NCBI RefSeq assembly: GCF_050410795.1
Contig: NZ_CP191258.1
Location: 4,092,001 to 4,156,000, forward strand
Length of the DNA: 64,000 nucleotides
Reading direction: 5' to 3'
Source of the DNA: Fontivita pretiosa
GTDB lineage: Bacteria > Planctomycetota > Phycisphaerae > Tepidisphaerales > Tepidisphaeraceae
Made by a program: the position numbers and the translations under genes. Shown piece after piece: positions 28,326-38,148 of this stretch. Numbering within the stretch: the stretch's first letter is position 1; each line of letters begins with the position of its first letter. Under the pieces are notes generated by a model. That model was not told the origin of the DNA. It was given only the letters and a program-made list of their open reading frames with translations, and did no database searches.

Positions 28326-28555
28326 AGGCACCAGTAGGTCGGCAACATAGACAACCAGTCAAATCCGAGTTCACTGCACACATCGCGCAGACAATCTACG
28401 TTCCACTCCCACGCTGCCTCTGGGTTAGCAAGGAATGTGCCTAGCTCCCAACCAGTCTTCTCTTCGATTGCCGATAGAGTTTCGCCAGTCTGGGACAATC
28501 GCGTCTGAAGACCAGCATGCAGCACGCTGAAATCGGATTGCGTTGGGAGTTGCAT
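28313..28555 (-). CDS. Small protein, possible helix-turn-helix, unassigned
   Basis: 80 residues from the ATG at 28555, preceded by GAGGGC. The sequence LSQTGETLSAIEEKTGWELG recalls a helix-turn-helix with a recognition-like helix, and the protein is rich in Trp and Cys. It has been separated from anything upstream by the 900-base IS at 28606. It might be a remnant of an antitoxin-like repressor; alternatively it is a chance frame. Confidence 0.35.
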   Translation of the reverse strand: MQLPTQSDFSVLHAGLQTRLSQTGETLSAIEEKTGWELGTFLANPEAAWEWNVDCLRDVCSELGFDWLSMLPTYWCLRGN

Positions 28556-28605
28556 ATGCCCTCTGTCTCCATCTCCGACAAAAAGCTCGATCGGCTGAAT
28601 CCTTA

Positions 28606-29505
28606 GAGACCATTTCAGAACCATGAACGCTGCTTGAGCGTAGTAGTGCCACACGCAATGCACGCAGGTGCTTCTCGCATGGCAGTGGAACTGCTCCCCG
28701 ACGAGCTCTGGAACGAAATCGAACCGCTCTTGCCGCCGCCACCGCCGCCATCGCCCAAGGGAGGGCGGCCGCCGGTCAACAACCGCGACGCCCTGCGCGG
28801 CATCATCTTCGTCAACCGCACCGGCATCCCCTGGCAGATGCTGCCCACCGAGGTCTTCGGCGTCAGCGGCTGGAGCTGCTGGCGACGCTTCCGCCAGTGG
28901 ACCGCCATGGGCATCTGGCCGGAGTTGCACCGCCGGCTGCTCAACCGCCTGGGCAAGGCCGGCGGCGTCGACCTGGAACACGTCGTGGTCGACAGCCAGT
29001 CGGTCCGAGCGCTAAAAGGGGGACGCACGCGGGACCCAACCCCACCGACCGCGGCAAGAAAGGGTGCAAACGCCATCTGTTGACCGACGCCGACGGCGTG
29101 CCGCTGGTGGTGCAGACCACGCCGGCCAACGTGAACGACGAGAAGCAACTGCCCGCGCTGCTGGAGGGTATGCCCGCCGTGCAGGGTCCGCGTGGTCGCC
29201 CGCGCTCCAAGCCCGGCGGCATCTTCGGCGACCGCGCCTACGGCACCGCGGAGATGGTCACGCTGGTGATCGGCCTGAGCATCCTCAGCTTCCTGGCCCC
29301 GCGCAACGACGACACCCACGGCAGCGGCTTGGGGATCTTCCGCTACGTGGTGGAGCGGACGCTGGCCTGCTTTAGCCACTTCCGCCGCTTGAGGATGTGC
29401 TACGAACGTTGACACTGTCACTGGCAGGCGTTCCACGAACTGGCAGCCTGCCTGCTGATCTGTTCACGACTCAAGACGTACCTTCCATAGTTCTGAAATG
29501 GCCTC
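28606..29505 (+). mobile_element. IS5-family insertion sequence (IS427-like), 900 bases
   Basis: The terminal inverted repeats GAGACCATTTCAGAAC (28606-28621) and its near-complement GTTCTGAAATGGCCTC (29490-29505) differ at one base. TTA flanks both ends (28603-28605, 29506-29508), giving a 3-base target duplication. Confidence 0.88.
28679..29412 (+). pseudogene. IS5-family transposase in two frames, with premature stop
   Basis: The first frame from 28679 (VELLPDELWNEIEPLLPPPP) runs to the first catalytic Asp in VVVDSQSVRALKGG. The product continues in another frame after a run AAAAGGGGG at about 29016-29024 (GCKRHLLTDADGVPLVVQTT, FGDRAYGTAEM, VVERTLACFSHFRRL), with the other two acidic residues. 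Programmed frameshifting is usual in the IS427 group, so the frame change may be natural. A TGA at 29410 comes a little before the expected C-terminus, which continues readable after it (WQAFHELAACLLICSR), so the copy is probably dead or weakened. Confidence 0.75.
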
Positions 29506-29574
29506 TTAAGTCAATAGTGCTTCGGAGTAGTAATGGGTAGTTGTCGGATAAACATCGCCACCGGGAGCAGCAGG

Positions 29575-32500
29575 TTATGCGAGTTGTTCACGGGCGAAGG
29601 CCTGGTTCGTTTGGCGCCCTTCACCGAACTGCCAGATACGGTAGATCGCGGGCAGCACGACAAGGGTCAGCAGCGTGGAGGAGATGATTCCACCGATGAC
29701 GACAGTGGCCAAGGGTTTTTGCACTTCGGCGCCGCGTCCGCTCGCCAGAGCCATTGGGACGAAGCCCAGGGCGGCGACCAGCGCCGTCATCAGCACAGGC
29801 CGCAGTCGCGTCATGGAGCCGCGAATGATTGCGTGCTCCAGTTGCTCCCCCTCGGCGCGGAGCTGGTTGATGAACGTCACCATCACCAGTCCATTGAGCA
29901 CAGCCACGCCCGACAGCGCAATGAATCCGACGGCGGCCGAAATCGAGAAGGGCATGTCCCGAATCCATAGGGCTGCAACGCCTCCGGTCAGAGCAAGCGG
30001 CACGCAGGTAAAGACCATGACGGCATGCTTCACCGAATTGAAGGTGCTGAACAGCAGCAGGAAGATCATGAGGAAACAGATCGGTACGACGATCATGAGT
30101 CGTTGCCGCGCCGCCATGAGGTTTTCAAACTGTCCGCCCCAGTCGAGCCAGGTTCCCGCTGGTAGTTTCACCTGGTCGGCGATCCTCTGTTGTGCCTCAG
30201 CTACAAACGAACCGATGTCTCTTCCGCGAACGTTGGCCTGCACGACGACGCGGCGCTTGCCCTGCTCGCGGCTGATTTGGTTGGGGCCTTCGGCGACTTG
30301 GATCTGGGCAAGGCTCCCCAGCGGCACGAAGGGTGGTCGACCCGGCTGCATGATAGGCCCGTCGGCGGCCGAGGCCACGCTCGCGTCACCCTCTTGGCCG
30401 AGTGATGGCAGGGGAATGGGCAGGTTCCGCAGTTCTGCGATGTCGGCTCGGATGTGATCGGGTAGCCGTACCACCAGGTCGAAGCGGCGATCTCCCTGGA
30501 ACACAAGGCCAGCCTCGCGGCCGCCGATTGCGATGTTGATCACGTCCTGCACATCAGCCACATTCAGCCCATAGCGGGCCAGGGCCGAACGGTCGAGTTC
30601 GATCGTCATCATCGGCAGGCCGGCCGTTTGCTCGACCTTCACATCCGCCGCGCCCGCTGTGTCGCGCAGTATCGCCGCAATAGCTTTGGCGGTGGGCAGC
30701 ATCTGCTCGAATTCATCCCCGTACAGCTTCACCGCCACGTCGCTTCGCACGCCCGCGATCAACTCGTTGAATCTCATCTGGATGGGCTGTGTGAACTCGT
30801 AGTTGTTACCCGGAACTTGACCGAGCGTCAGCTCCATAAGCTTCAGGAGCTTTCCCTTGTGAGTGTGCGGCGCTTCGCCGTGCTCGCGCTGATCGCGATG
30901 GGCTGTTTCACGTTCGCCGTGATCGTCGTTGCGGCCGGCCTCGACGCCCATCGTTTGCAGTTCCTCCTGCTTTTGCGCGATGAGCCGGTCCAGTTCATCT
31001 TCGCTGCGCCACTGGTCTTGCGGCTTGAGAATGATGAACGTGTCCGATACGTTAGGCGGCATTGGGTCGGAGGCCATTTCCGCCGTGCCCGTTTTGGAGT
31101 AGACAAACGCAACCTCCGGGAACTTGCTCAGCGTCTGCTCAACGAAAAGCTGCATCCTGGTGGATTGCTCGATGCCGGTGCCGGGAATGCGCATGGCGTG
31201 CACGGCAATGTTTCCCTCATCCAGTTGGGGAACAAACTCCTGACCCAGCCGCATGAACAGCAGCGCGGAGCCGGCAAATACCAAGATGGCCACACCGACG
31301 ACGGCCCACCTCAAGCGTACTGCCCAGCGAACGATTCGCTCGTAGCCGACCTTGGCCGAGCGAACGAGTAAGTTCTCCTTTTCCTTCACACGACCGGTGA
31401 TGCCGAGTGCAACCAGAGCCGGAACCAGCGTCAACGACAGGACAAATGCGCTGAGCAGGGCGAAGATGACCGTTGCCGCCATGGGCTTGAACATCTTGCC
31501 TTCGATGCCGGTCAGGGCCAGGATCGGGATGTAGACGGTGATAATGATTGCCTGTCCGAACACCGATGGTTGGATCATCTGCCTGCTGGCGTCGAAGATG
31601 GTTTCCAGCCGCTCGGCCAGCGTGAGCTTTCGGCGCAGGTGGTGCTGGCGTTGGGCCAGCATGCGCAGGCAGTTTTCAACAATGATGACTGACCCATCGA
31701 CGATCAGTCCGAAGTCGATCGCTCCAAGGCTCATCAGGTTGCCGCTGATCCTGCTGTGGACCATTGCTGTTGCGGTCAGCAACATCGACAGCGGAATCGC
31801 CAAAGAGGTGATGATTGCCGCGCGGATATTGCCCAGCAGCAGGAAGAGAATGACGATGACCAGGATCGCGCCCTCCGCCAGGTTCTTTTCGACCGTCTTG
31901 ATCGTGTCGTTCACCAGGGCGGTCCGGTTGAGCACAGTTTTCGCCCTGATGTCTGGCGGAAGTGATTTGTTGATCTCCGCCAGCTTCTCATCGACGCGCT
32001 TCGAGACTGTGCGACTGTTTTCCCCGATGAGCATCAGCGCCGTGCCGACCACAACCTCCTGGCCGTTCTCGCTTGCGCTGCCGGTCCGCAGATCTGGACC
32101 CACACCGACGACGGCCACATCGCGGACATGGATGGGCACGCCGTTGCGCGAGCCCAGCACGATGTCGCGGATCTGGTCCTCGTTACCGATTCGTCCGGTG
32201 ACGCGGACGTTATATCCCTCACCCTTGTGTTCGATGAAGCCGGCCCCGGTGCTGACATTGTTCTTCTCCAACGCCTCGATCACGTCATGAAACGTCAGGC
32301 CGTAGCTGACGAGCTTCATCGGATCTGGCTGGACGACATACTGCTTCTCGTAGCCTCCAATCGAATCGACGCCCGCGACACCGACAACGTTCTTGAGTTG
32401 CGGGCGGATAATCCAGTCCTGTACCGTGCGCAGGTACGCGGCCTGCTCGACCGCGTTGGTGAGCAGCTCGCCCTCAGGCGTGAGATAGGTACCGTCACTC

Positions 32501-33000
32501 TGCCAGCCGGGCTTGCCATCCTCCAACGTGGCGCCGTCCCCATTGGGATGCTCGAAATGGACAGTCCACATGTAGATTTCCCCAAGACCGGTGCTGATTG
32601 CCCCCATCCTGGGCTCGGCACCGGGCGGCAAGTTCTCTCGGGCCTCGCGCAACCGCTCGCCCACCTGCTGGCGGGCAAAGTAGATGTCCACGTCGTCTGC
32701 GAACACCGCCGTCACTTGTGAGAAGCCATTGCGCGACAAAGAGCGCGTGTATTCCAAGCCGGGAATGCCTGCCAGCGCCGTCTCGATCGGGAACGTCACC
32801 TGCTTCTCGATCTCGAAGGGCGAGAGGGCCGGATAGAGCGTGTTGATCTGGACCTGATTGTTGGTGATGTCCGGGACCGCGTCGATCGGCAGCCTCATCA
32901 GCGACCAGCCGCCAAGGGCCGCAGCCATCAGTGTGAACAGGACCACCAGCCAGCGATGCTGGATGGAGAATCTGAGTACACGTTCAAGCATGGGGATCAC
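29575..33000 (-). CDS. czcA: Heavy-metal RND efflux pump, inner-membrane subunit (CzcA/CusA family)
   Basis: 1141 residues with the twelve-helix RND layout. The proton-relay motif DFGLIVDGSVIIVEN is of the HME1 type, which points to divalent metals (Zn, Co, Cd or Ni) rather than Cu or Ag. At about residues 695-725 there is a His/Asp/Glu-rich insert (RNDDHGERETAHRDQREHGE and following) in the periplasmic loop that may bind metal. It exports metal from the periplasm or cytoplasm through the adaptor and TolC-like partner encoded upstream. It is the last gene of the operon, 241 bases after the PII-like gene; that gap holds no gene I would support. Confidence 0.93.
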   Translation of the reverse strand: MIPMLERVLRFSIQHRWLVVLFTLMAAALGGWSLMRLPIDAVPDITNNQVQINTLYPALSPFEIEKQVTFPIETALAGIPGLEYTRSLSRNGFSQVTAVFADDVDIYFARQQVGERLREARENLPPGAEPRMGAISTGLGEIYMWTVHFEHPNGDGATLEDGKPGWQSDGTYLTPEGELLTNAVEQAAYLRTVQDWIIRPQLKNVVGVAGVDSIGGYEKQYVVQPDPMKLVSYGLTFHDVIEALEKNNVSTGAGFIEHKGEGYNVRVTGRIGNEDQIRDIVLGSRNGVPIHVRDVAVVGVGPDLRTGSASENGQEVVVGTALMLIGENSRTVSKRVDEKLAEINKSLPPDIRAKTVLNRTALVNDTIKTVEKNLAEGAILVIVILFLLLGNIRAAIITSLAIPLSMLLTATAMVHSRISGNLMSLGAIDFGLIVDGSVIIVENCLRMLAQRQHHLRRKLTLAERLETIFDASRQMIQPSVFGQAIIITVYIPILALTGIEGKMFKPMAATVIFALLSAFVLSLTLVPALVALGITGRVKEKENLLVRSAKVGYERIVRWAVRLRWAVVGVAILVFAGSALLFMRLGQEFVPQLDEGNIAVHAMRIPGTGIEQSTRMQLFVEQTLSKFPEVAFVYSKTGTAEMASDPMPPNVSDTFIILKPQDQWRSEDELDRLIAQKQEELQTMGVEAGRNDDHGERETAHRDQREHGEAPHTHKGKLLKLMELTLGQVPGNNYEFTQPIQMRFNELIAGVRSDVAVKLYGDEFEQMLPTAKAIAAILRDTAGAADVKVEQTAGLPMMTIELDRSALARYGLNVADVQDVINIAIGGREAGLVFQGDRRFDLVVRLPDHIRADIAELRNLPIPLPSLGQEGDASVASAADGPIMQPGRPPFVPLGSLAQIQVAEGPNQISREQGKRRVVVQANVRGRDIGSFVAEAQQRIADQVKLPAGTWLDWGGQFENLMAARQRLMIVVPICFLMIFLLLFSTFNSVKHAVMVFTCVPLALTGGVAALWIRDMPFSISAAVGFIALSGVAVLNGLVMVTFINQLRAEGEQLEHAIIRGSMTRLRPVLMTALVAALGFVPMALASGRGAEVQKPLATVVIGGIISSTLLTLVVLPAIYRIWQFGEGRQTNQAFAREQLA

Positions 33001-33241
33001 TCCATTGGATCAAGCTACGTGTCGCACAAGCTGCGGTGGGGATACGCATGCGGTTCTTCCCCTGTGCACGGGGTCCCAGATACGCCGCGACATCCGCTCC
33101 CCGCACGCTTTCAACTGGATCGTCTGCAAGCACGTCGTTCATCGCTTCAGAAGCGGACGCTTGGATCCCAGGGCGGCACGGCGGCAGCTCGGTCTGGGTC
33201 CGTTCGCACAGCACGTCAGCGTCTTGGTAAATGGCCGCGCG

Positions 33242-33583
33242 CTACACCGCTTCGTCCTGCTCCTGCGCAGTGCGGATGCGGGCAACGCGGGTCAGGTCGG
33301 CAACTACAATCAGGCCATCACCCGGATTGCCGGTGTGCGCGGCCTTTTGCACCACGCCGACAAGCTGGTCGCACACGTTGTCCGAGCAGACGATCTCCAG
33401 TTTCACTTTCTTGGCGAAGAAAATGGATTCCGCCGTTGGCTCGTAATGTCCGCCCTTGCCGCGTCCGCGGCTCTGCCCCTGGCAGTCACTGATCGTCGCG
33501 CCGGGGAAATGCTCGCAGTTGTGCAAAGCGTCCATCACCTTGCTCAGCATGTGGGGCTGTATGATCGCCTTGATTTCCTTCAT
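33242..33583 (-). CDS. PII-like signalling protein of heavy-metal efflux operons
   Basis: 113 residues with the ferredoxin-like PII fold: MKEIKAIIQPHMLSKVMDAL, a Gly/Arg-rich T-loop (DCQGQSRGRGKGGHYEP) lacking the uridylylated Tyr context of GlnB, and a C-terminal GDGLIVVADLTRVARIRTA. The 'PII-NG' subgroup is known to sit in RND metal efflux operons, and this gene lies between adaptor and pump genes. It is probably a nucleotide- or metal-sensing regulator of the pump; its ligand is unknown. Confidence 0.85.
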   Translation of the reverse strand: MKEIKAIIQPHMLSKVMDALHNCEHFPGATISDCQGQSRGRGKGGHYEPTAESIFFAKKVKLEIVCSDNVCDQLVGVVQKAAHTGNPGDGLIVVADLTRVARIRTAQEQDEAV

Positions 33584-33607
33584 GTCTGCAGTTCTCCGTC
33601 ATTTGAT

Positions 33608-34993
33608 TCAGTGTTCGTGGGCCGCGCCGGCCTTACCGAGTTCTGCTTTCAGGATGAAGCTCCCGCCGGCAACGTATTGCTCGCCTTCCTGCAGGCCGGC
33701 GAAGATCGGGACCATTCCGGCGATGGGTTGGCCCACCCGAACCTGCCGCGGCGCAAACCGGTTGGGCCGGCCTTCCACCGGAACAAACACTGCTGCCTGG
33801 CCTTCCACTGTTTGGACGGCTTCTTCGGGAACCGCCAGAACGGGTTCGCCGTCGGCAGCTCCCGCGGCGATATCCGCCCGCGCGAACATTCCAGGCATCA
33901 GTTTCGTTTCCGCGTTCCTGACTTCGATCCGCACACGCGCGGTTCGAGTTGCCGGATCCAGCTCGGGCGAGAGGTAGGAGACGAATCCTTCAAAGGTGTG
34001 GCCTGCCAGCGCAGCCACGGCGATCTGAACGGGCGATCCGATCCTGATCTGCCCAAGCTTGGCTTCGGGCACGTCGGCCAGCACCCAGACCGTGCTCAGG
34101 TCGGCGATCACCATGAGCTTTTCCTTTTCTGGACTGACCAGCTCACCGAGCGTGGCTTCCCGCTCGATGACCCGGCCGGGGATCGGGGCGCGGACTGAGC
34201 ACCTGGGTTGAATTTCACCGGTCCGGGCGAGTTCCATCACGGCACTCTGGTCCATGCCCAGGAGGTGGAGCTTGTTCTCGGCGGCCGTGGCCGCAGCCTG
34301 TGCGGACAGCAGTTCGCCCTGAGCCTTCTGATATTCGCGTTTGCGCGCCTGGACTTCTGTCAAGCTGATCCCCTGGCTTTGGTCGTATAGTGTCTGGGCT
34401 CGCTGGTAGGCGTCTTTGGCCAGCTCGACTGCGGGCTTGGCGACTTCGACAGCGGTTCGCTTCTGGAGAAACTCGCTCTGCGCTTCGCCCAGCTCCGGGC
34501 TGTCCACCACCATCAGCACATCGCCCTTCCCAACCACATCCCCCAGTCGAACCTTGATCTCCGCGACGCGACCGGTAACGGCGGAACTGATGTGCGCCAC
34601 CTGTTCGGCGTTATACGCCACCCGGGCCGGAGCACTGAGACGCGCGGTCAAAACCTGTAACCTCGCCTGGCCGATACGGATGCCGTTGCGCCTGACAGCT
34701 TCCGCGGTGAGGGTCACAAGGTCTGCTGCGCCGTGTGCGCGGCCGTGTTCGTCAGGCGCACCGTCTTGATGTCCGTGTGGGTCGCCCTTGGGTTCAGCAG
34801 CAGCGTGATCATGCTCATCGCCGCTGCTGGCCTTGCCCGTCGTGACCTGGGCGGTTGCGGCGTCGGCGTTGCTTGCCCTTTGGTCACATCCGGCTGCCAC
34901 AATGAGTGAACTCACGAATGCCGCAATCACGACTGCCGAAAGCCGATTTGCTGGCGAGCGCCCACTTGGTGGTTTTGCTATGGTCCTGGTCAT
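33608..34993 (-). CDS. czcB: RND efflux periplasmic adaptor subunit (CzcB/CusB family)
   Basis: 461 residues from the ATG at 34993, preceded by GAGAGG. The N-terminus has a lipobox-like IVAAGC and a His-rich stretch (DEHDHAAAEPKGDPHGHQDG) that may bind metal. A barrel-sandwich and alpha-hairpin adaptor follows (lipoyl-like LGDVVGKGDVLMVVDSPELG, then SVRAPIPGRVIEREATLGEL). It links the inner-membrane pump to the outer-membrane channel. It lies 11 bases after the channel gene and 24 before the PII-like gene. Confidence 0.93.
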   Translation of the reverse strand: MTRTIAKPPSGRSPANRLSAVVIAAFVSSLIVAAGCDQRASNADAATAQVTTGKASSGDEHDHAAAEPKGDPHGHQDGAPDEHGRAHGAADLVTLTAEAVRRNGIRIGQARLQVLTARLSAPARVAYNAEQVAHISSAVTGRVAEIKVRLGDVVGKGDVLMVVDSPELGEAQSEFLQKRTAVEVAKPAVELAKDAYQRAQTLYDQSQGISLTEVQARKREYQKAQGELLSAQAAATAAENKLHLLGMDQSAVMELARTGEIQPRCSVRAPIPGRVIEREATLGELVSPEKEKLMVIADLSTVWVLADVPEAKLGQIRIGSPVQIAVAALAGHTFEGFVSYLSPELDPATRTARVRIEVRNAETKLMPGMFARADIAAGAADGEPVLAVPEEAVQTVEGQAAVFVPVEGRPNRFAPRQVRVGQPIAGMVPIFAGLQEGEQYVAGGSFILKAELGKAGAAHEH

Positions 34994-35004
34994 CTCGATT
35001 CCTC

Positions 35005-36462
35005 TCAATTCGCGTCTGCTGCCTGTGTCGCGGGCGCGGTCGTCGGCGCGGTTGCCGGCTGACGCCTTTCCATGATCCTGGCCGCCACGCCGGACCCGCC
35101 TACGGAGCGATGAAGCCGTATCAGCCCTTCGTAGTTCCGCCGCTCCAGCTCGACCAGCCGCGTCCGCGCTGCCCGAAGCTGCTCCTCGGCCAGCAGGAGT
35201 CCTGTCACGTCGGTCTGCCCGCCCCGGAACTGGGCTTCGGCCTGTTCGAGCCGTCGCTGGGCCAACGGAATCAACTCGTTGCGAGTGCGCTGGAGGTTCT
35301 GGTGCGATGCCGCGAAGACTGCATACGCTCGCCGCGTCTCTTCCACGACCTGTCGCCTAACTTGTGTGAGCTTGTGTTGCGCTTCGATCAATGCGGCCTC
35401 GGCTCGCCGGCGCCTGGCCTGCCCGAAGTCAAACAGCGGAAGCGGTGTGGCCAGCGCGGAACCGCCAGACAAGCGGCGCATGCCCGCTTCCGAATCGAGA
35501 TCGTCATGCGCGGCCTCGATGCCGGCCTCTGCCCCCTCAAACGGGGCGAAACGGGTAAGGCGATACTCAGCGCCCAGCGCGGCCAGTTCGTAACGCTGCT
35601 GGCGCACTTCCGGCCGATTCTCCAGTCCCAGCCGGACCCATTGCGATTCCGCAACCAGGATTCCGCTGAACGTTTCCCATGGTTCCAGCCGCCAGTCGAT
35701 CGGCCCCGACGGTTCGCCAATGAGCCGGGCCAGGGCCAGCCGCTGCTCCCGCCGCTCGAGGTGCCGGTCGGCGATTTCGGTCTGAAGTTCCACTCGCTGC
35801 ACTTCCAGTGACAGCACGTCCAGGCGAGTGCCCTCGCCGAGGTTCAAACGTGATCGGGCGATAGCCAGCAGGCGATCGATAATTCCCAGCCGATCCTGCA
35901 AGACGATGAGAAGCTCATCATTAGCCTGCACTGCCACATATCGTTCCTGAACAGCCGAGAGCACATCGAGCGCCTGGGAAAGGGCTTCGGCTGCCGCAGC
36001 GCGCAACCGGGCATCGGCGGCCGTGGTCCTGCCGGGCAGAGTCAGCAGCGAGACCAGATCGGCCGCCAGGCCCGCCTCGATCACAGGTTTGCCCCCGCCT
36101 TCGGGCCAGCGGAGCACAACGCTCAGCACGGGGTTGGGCAGCAGTCGCGTTTGCCGCGCTTCGGCCTCCGCGATGCGAACTCGCGCCAGAGCCGTCTGGA
36201 TCTCGGGACTGTGCATCAGCGCTCGATGCGACGCCTCAGCCAGAGTGAGCACACCTGGGGCCTGCGACGCCACATCGAGTGGATCGCCCTCCGTCCGAAA
36301 CGCGATGGCGTGGCAAGTCCCTGTCGCACGGGCTATGGAATCCGTTAGATCATTAGCGGGAAAGGAAGCAGCGCACCCGGCCCCAAGCACAGCGACGGCG
36401 CAAGCCACAATCCAACCAATCCCCACAAATCGGTGGCGGTGCTGCAACGTTGTTCCTCTCAA
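35005..36462 (-). CDS. czcC: TolC-family outer-membrane efflux lipoprotein (CzcC/CusC type)
   Basis: 485 residues. The signal peptide ends in a lipobox (AVLGAGC). Two OEP repeats of the TolC barrel-tunnel fold follow, with long helices (ARVRIAEAEARQTRLLPNPV; EAQHKLTQVRRQVVEETRRA). It forms the exit duct of the tripartite pump and is the first gene of the pump operon proper. Confidence 0.92.
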   Translation of the reverse strand: MRGTTLQHRHRFVGIGWIVACAVAVLGAGCAASFPANDLTDSIARATGTCHAIAFRTEGDPLDVASQAPGVLTLAEASHRALMHSPEIQTALARVRIAEAEARQTRLLPNPVLSVVLRWPEGGGKPVIEAGLAADLVSLLTLPGRTTAADARLRAAAAEALSQALDVLSAVQERYVAVQANDELLIVLQDRLGIIDRLLAIARSRLNLGEGTRLDVLSLEVQRVELQTEIADRHLERREQRLALARLIGEPSGPIDWRLEPWETFSGILVAESQWVRLGLENRPEVRQQRYELAALGAEYRLTRFAPFEGAEAGIEAAHDDLDSEAGMRRLSGGSALATPLPLFDFGQARRRRAEAALIEAQHKLTQVRRQVVEETRRAYAVFAASHQNLQRTRNELIPLAQRRLEQAEAQFRGGQTDVTGLLLAEEQLRAARTRLVELERRNYEGLIRLHRSVGGSGVAARIMERRQPATAPTTAPATQAADAN

Positions 36463-36555
36463 TCAACTCGCGCGCGGAATCATCAGCTCTTGTGGAGATG
36501 GTTGCTCGGCGCAGCAACAACCACTTCCACAACGCAATGGAAGTAAATCGCGCTG

Positions 36556-37002
36556 TCAATTGAGAAGGATGACGGTGGCGAGGCGTGCGGCGCGGTCGAG
36601 CAGTGACGGCGGCGACTGCCCGCAGACAGCGTGAAGCGTCCACAGGCCGAGTTGGCCGCCGTGCTCAATCGGCACGACGGACAGGGTGAATCCAGGCAGA
36701 AGCCGGTCGAGCAAAACCCCGGGCCGCGACTGCGGCCGGGCCAGATCCAGATTCGCCAACGGAACATCGACGCACCGCTGTTTGGATCGCTCGCTGAAGC
36801 CGTCAGAATCGGTCGTGGGAATCTCCGGGCAATCGGTGAAAGGATGCGCTGGTTCAACGGCACGGTGTCCGTCAGAGCCGTTGCAGACGACCGTTCCCCC
36901 AACCAGGGGCAGCAAACCTGCCCAGAGGCAGACCCACAGCAACAAACAGATGTGCGCCACGCGGTCCATTAAGCCGGTGCAGAGATTATGTCGCAGTCTC
37001 AT
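36556..37002 (-). CDS. Unknown secreted/membrane protein upstream of the efflux operon
   Basis: 148 residues; the ATG is at 37002. A hydrophobic N-terminal segment (AHICLLLWVCLWAGLLPLVG) is followed by a Cys-containing extracytoplasmic part (CNGSDGHRAVEPAHPFTDC, KQRC). It lies 93 bases before the channel gene in the same direction, so it is probably part of the operon; proteins of this size often precede czcCBA operons. The IS at 37024 lies only 21 bases upstream of the start and must have displaced its promoter. Confidence 0.6.
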   Translation of the reverse strand: MRLRHNLCTGLMDRVAHICLLLWVCLWAGLLPLVGGTVVCNGSDGHRAVEPAHPFTDCPEIPTTDSDGFSERSKQRCVDVPLANLDLARPQSRPGVLLDRLLPGFTLSVVPIEHGGQLGLWTLHAVCGQSPPSLLDRAARLATVILLN

Positions 37003-37023
37003 CAGAGTCAAGATTTGACGCTG

Positions 37024-37980
37024 CTGACTCACCCCCAGTTTCGCACCACCTGCTCTGTGGCAGCCATGATCGCCGCCAGCGCATGGGAAACGGTTGTTTT
37101 GAGCCGCAGGCACATGATCCGGCCGATCGTGAACACACTGCACTGGTTGCGCGTGCTGCTGGCCCACTGGCTGGGTTGGCCGGTCCGCAACGCGATCAGC
37201 CCCAGGCCGCACAGCAGCAGATAGGCGACGCTTTTGAGCAGCTTGCAGATCCCCTTGTGCACGGGGTAGTCGATCAGCTTGCCCGTACAGCTGGCCGAGC
37301 GGACGTGCACGTCGGGATGAATGCGGATGATGTAGCTGAAGCCCTGGTTCTGACAGAACCGTGCCAGTTCCGTGCGACCGAAGCCCCGATCCGCCAGGAG
37401 GATCAGCTTCACCTGCGGCGGGATCATCGATCGCAGCACCAGCAGCAGCGATTCCTCGAAGGCATTGCGTGAGCGGTGTCCCTCGCAGGTGTGCTTCGTG
37501 CAACTGGCCCAGCAAACCGGCATCGAGCGTCCCTTGAACACGGCACAAGCCATCAGGGTCTGGAAGCTCTTGATGTCGGTCCAGTCAAAGCTGATCAGCA
37601 GCTTCTTCTTGCGCTTCTTGAGCACCCGGCGCAGGATGGGACGCATGGCATCTGCGGTCTCGATGCGGTCGTTGGCGCAGAACCGCCAGCAGCGTTTGAT
37701 CTGATGCTTGACCAGACCGCTCATCGCCCGGCCGATGTTCGCCAGGTTGATCCTCTCGACATGCATGGCCGCGCCGACCAGAATAGCCAGCGTCTTGGCC
37801 TGCGAGAGGCGAAGCGTCCCAGCGCAGACTGTCACCACCCACGCGATGGCGTCCTTGCGATGCATGATCGAAACTCCTCTTCGATTGTGCCTGGGTGGCT
37901 CACCCGAGCCCGTTACGATCGGGCTCGGCCTATTTTATGCCCTGCCGTCACCACCCCGGCTGAAACTGGGGATGAGTCAG
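37024..37980 (-). mobile_element. IS4-like insertion sequence, internally deleted copy
   Basis: Ends CTGACTCA-C-CCCCAGTTTC (from 37024) and its near inverted copy GAAACTGGGGATGAGTCAG (37962-37980) define a 957-base unit. A hairpin-forming GAGCCCGTTACGATCGGGCTC lies inside the right end (37898-37918), before the transposase start. No target duplication was recognised. A related, much shorter copy lies in opposite orientation at 44711-45166. Confidence 0.78.
37029..37865 (-). pseudogene. IS4-family transposase lacking the catalytic Glu region
   Basis: 278 residues. Present are the first Asp (LISFDWTDIKSF) and second Asp (ILLADRGFGRTELARFCQNQ). The Y-R-E-K region that carries the catalytic Glu is missing: GICKLLKSVAY joins directly to LLLCGLGLIALRT, which normally lies some 80 residues later. 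The reading frame stays open, so the deletion was in frame, but the enzyme should be inactive. Confidence 0.75.
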
Positions 37981-38148
37981 AGCTCAGGGCTCCACCCTCG
38001 ACCCGCGCGAGCGAGCGTCCGACCTCCAGCGCGAGCACGCGAGCCCATCCCTCTCCGGTGGCGGAGCCGGTCATCACCCCTTCAGGCGTTGACCGCATTG
38101 CTCCCGTCACGCTGAGCGCTTGTTCGGGGAGTGCTCGTTGTGCTCTTT

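Noticed and set aside
24343..28600. CRISPR repeat-spacer array accompanying the cmr6 remnant
   Set aside because: No regularly spaced direct repeats with unique spacers were found; the only repeats are the three short tandem copies at 28263-28325, which have no spacers.
32984..33214. 76-codon frame between the pump and PII-like genes
   Set aside because: No ribosome site, no recognisable features, and it overlaps the pump start; probably chance.
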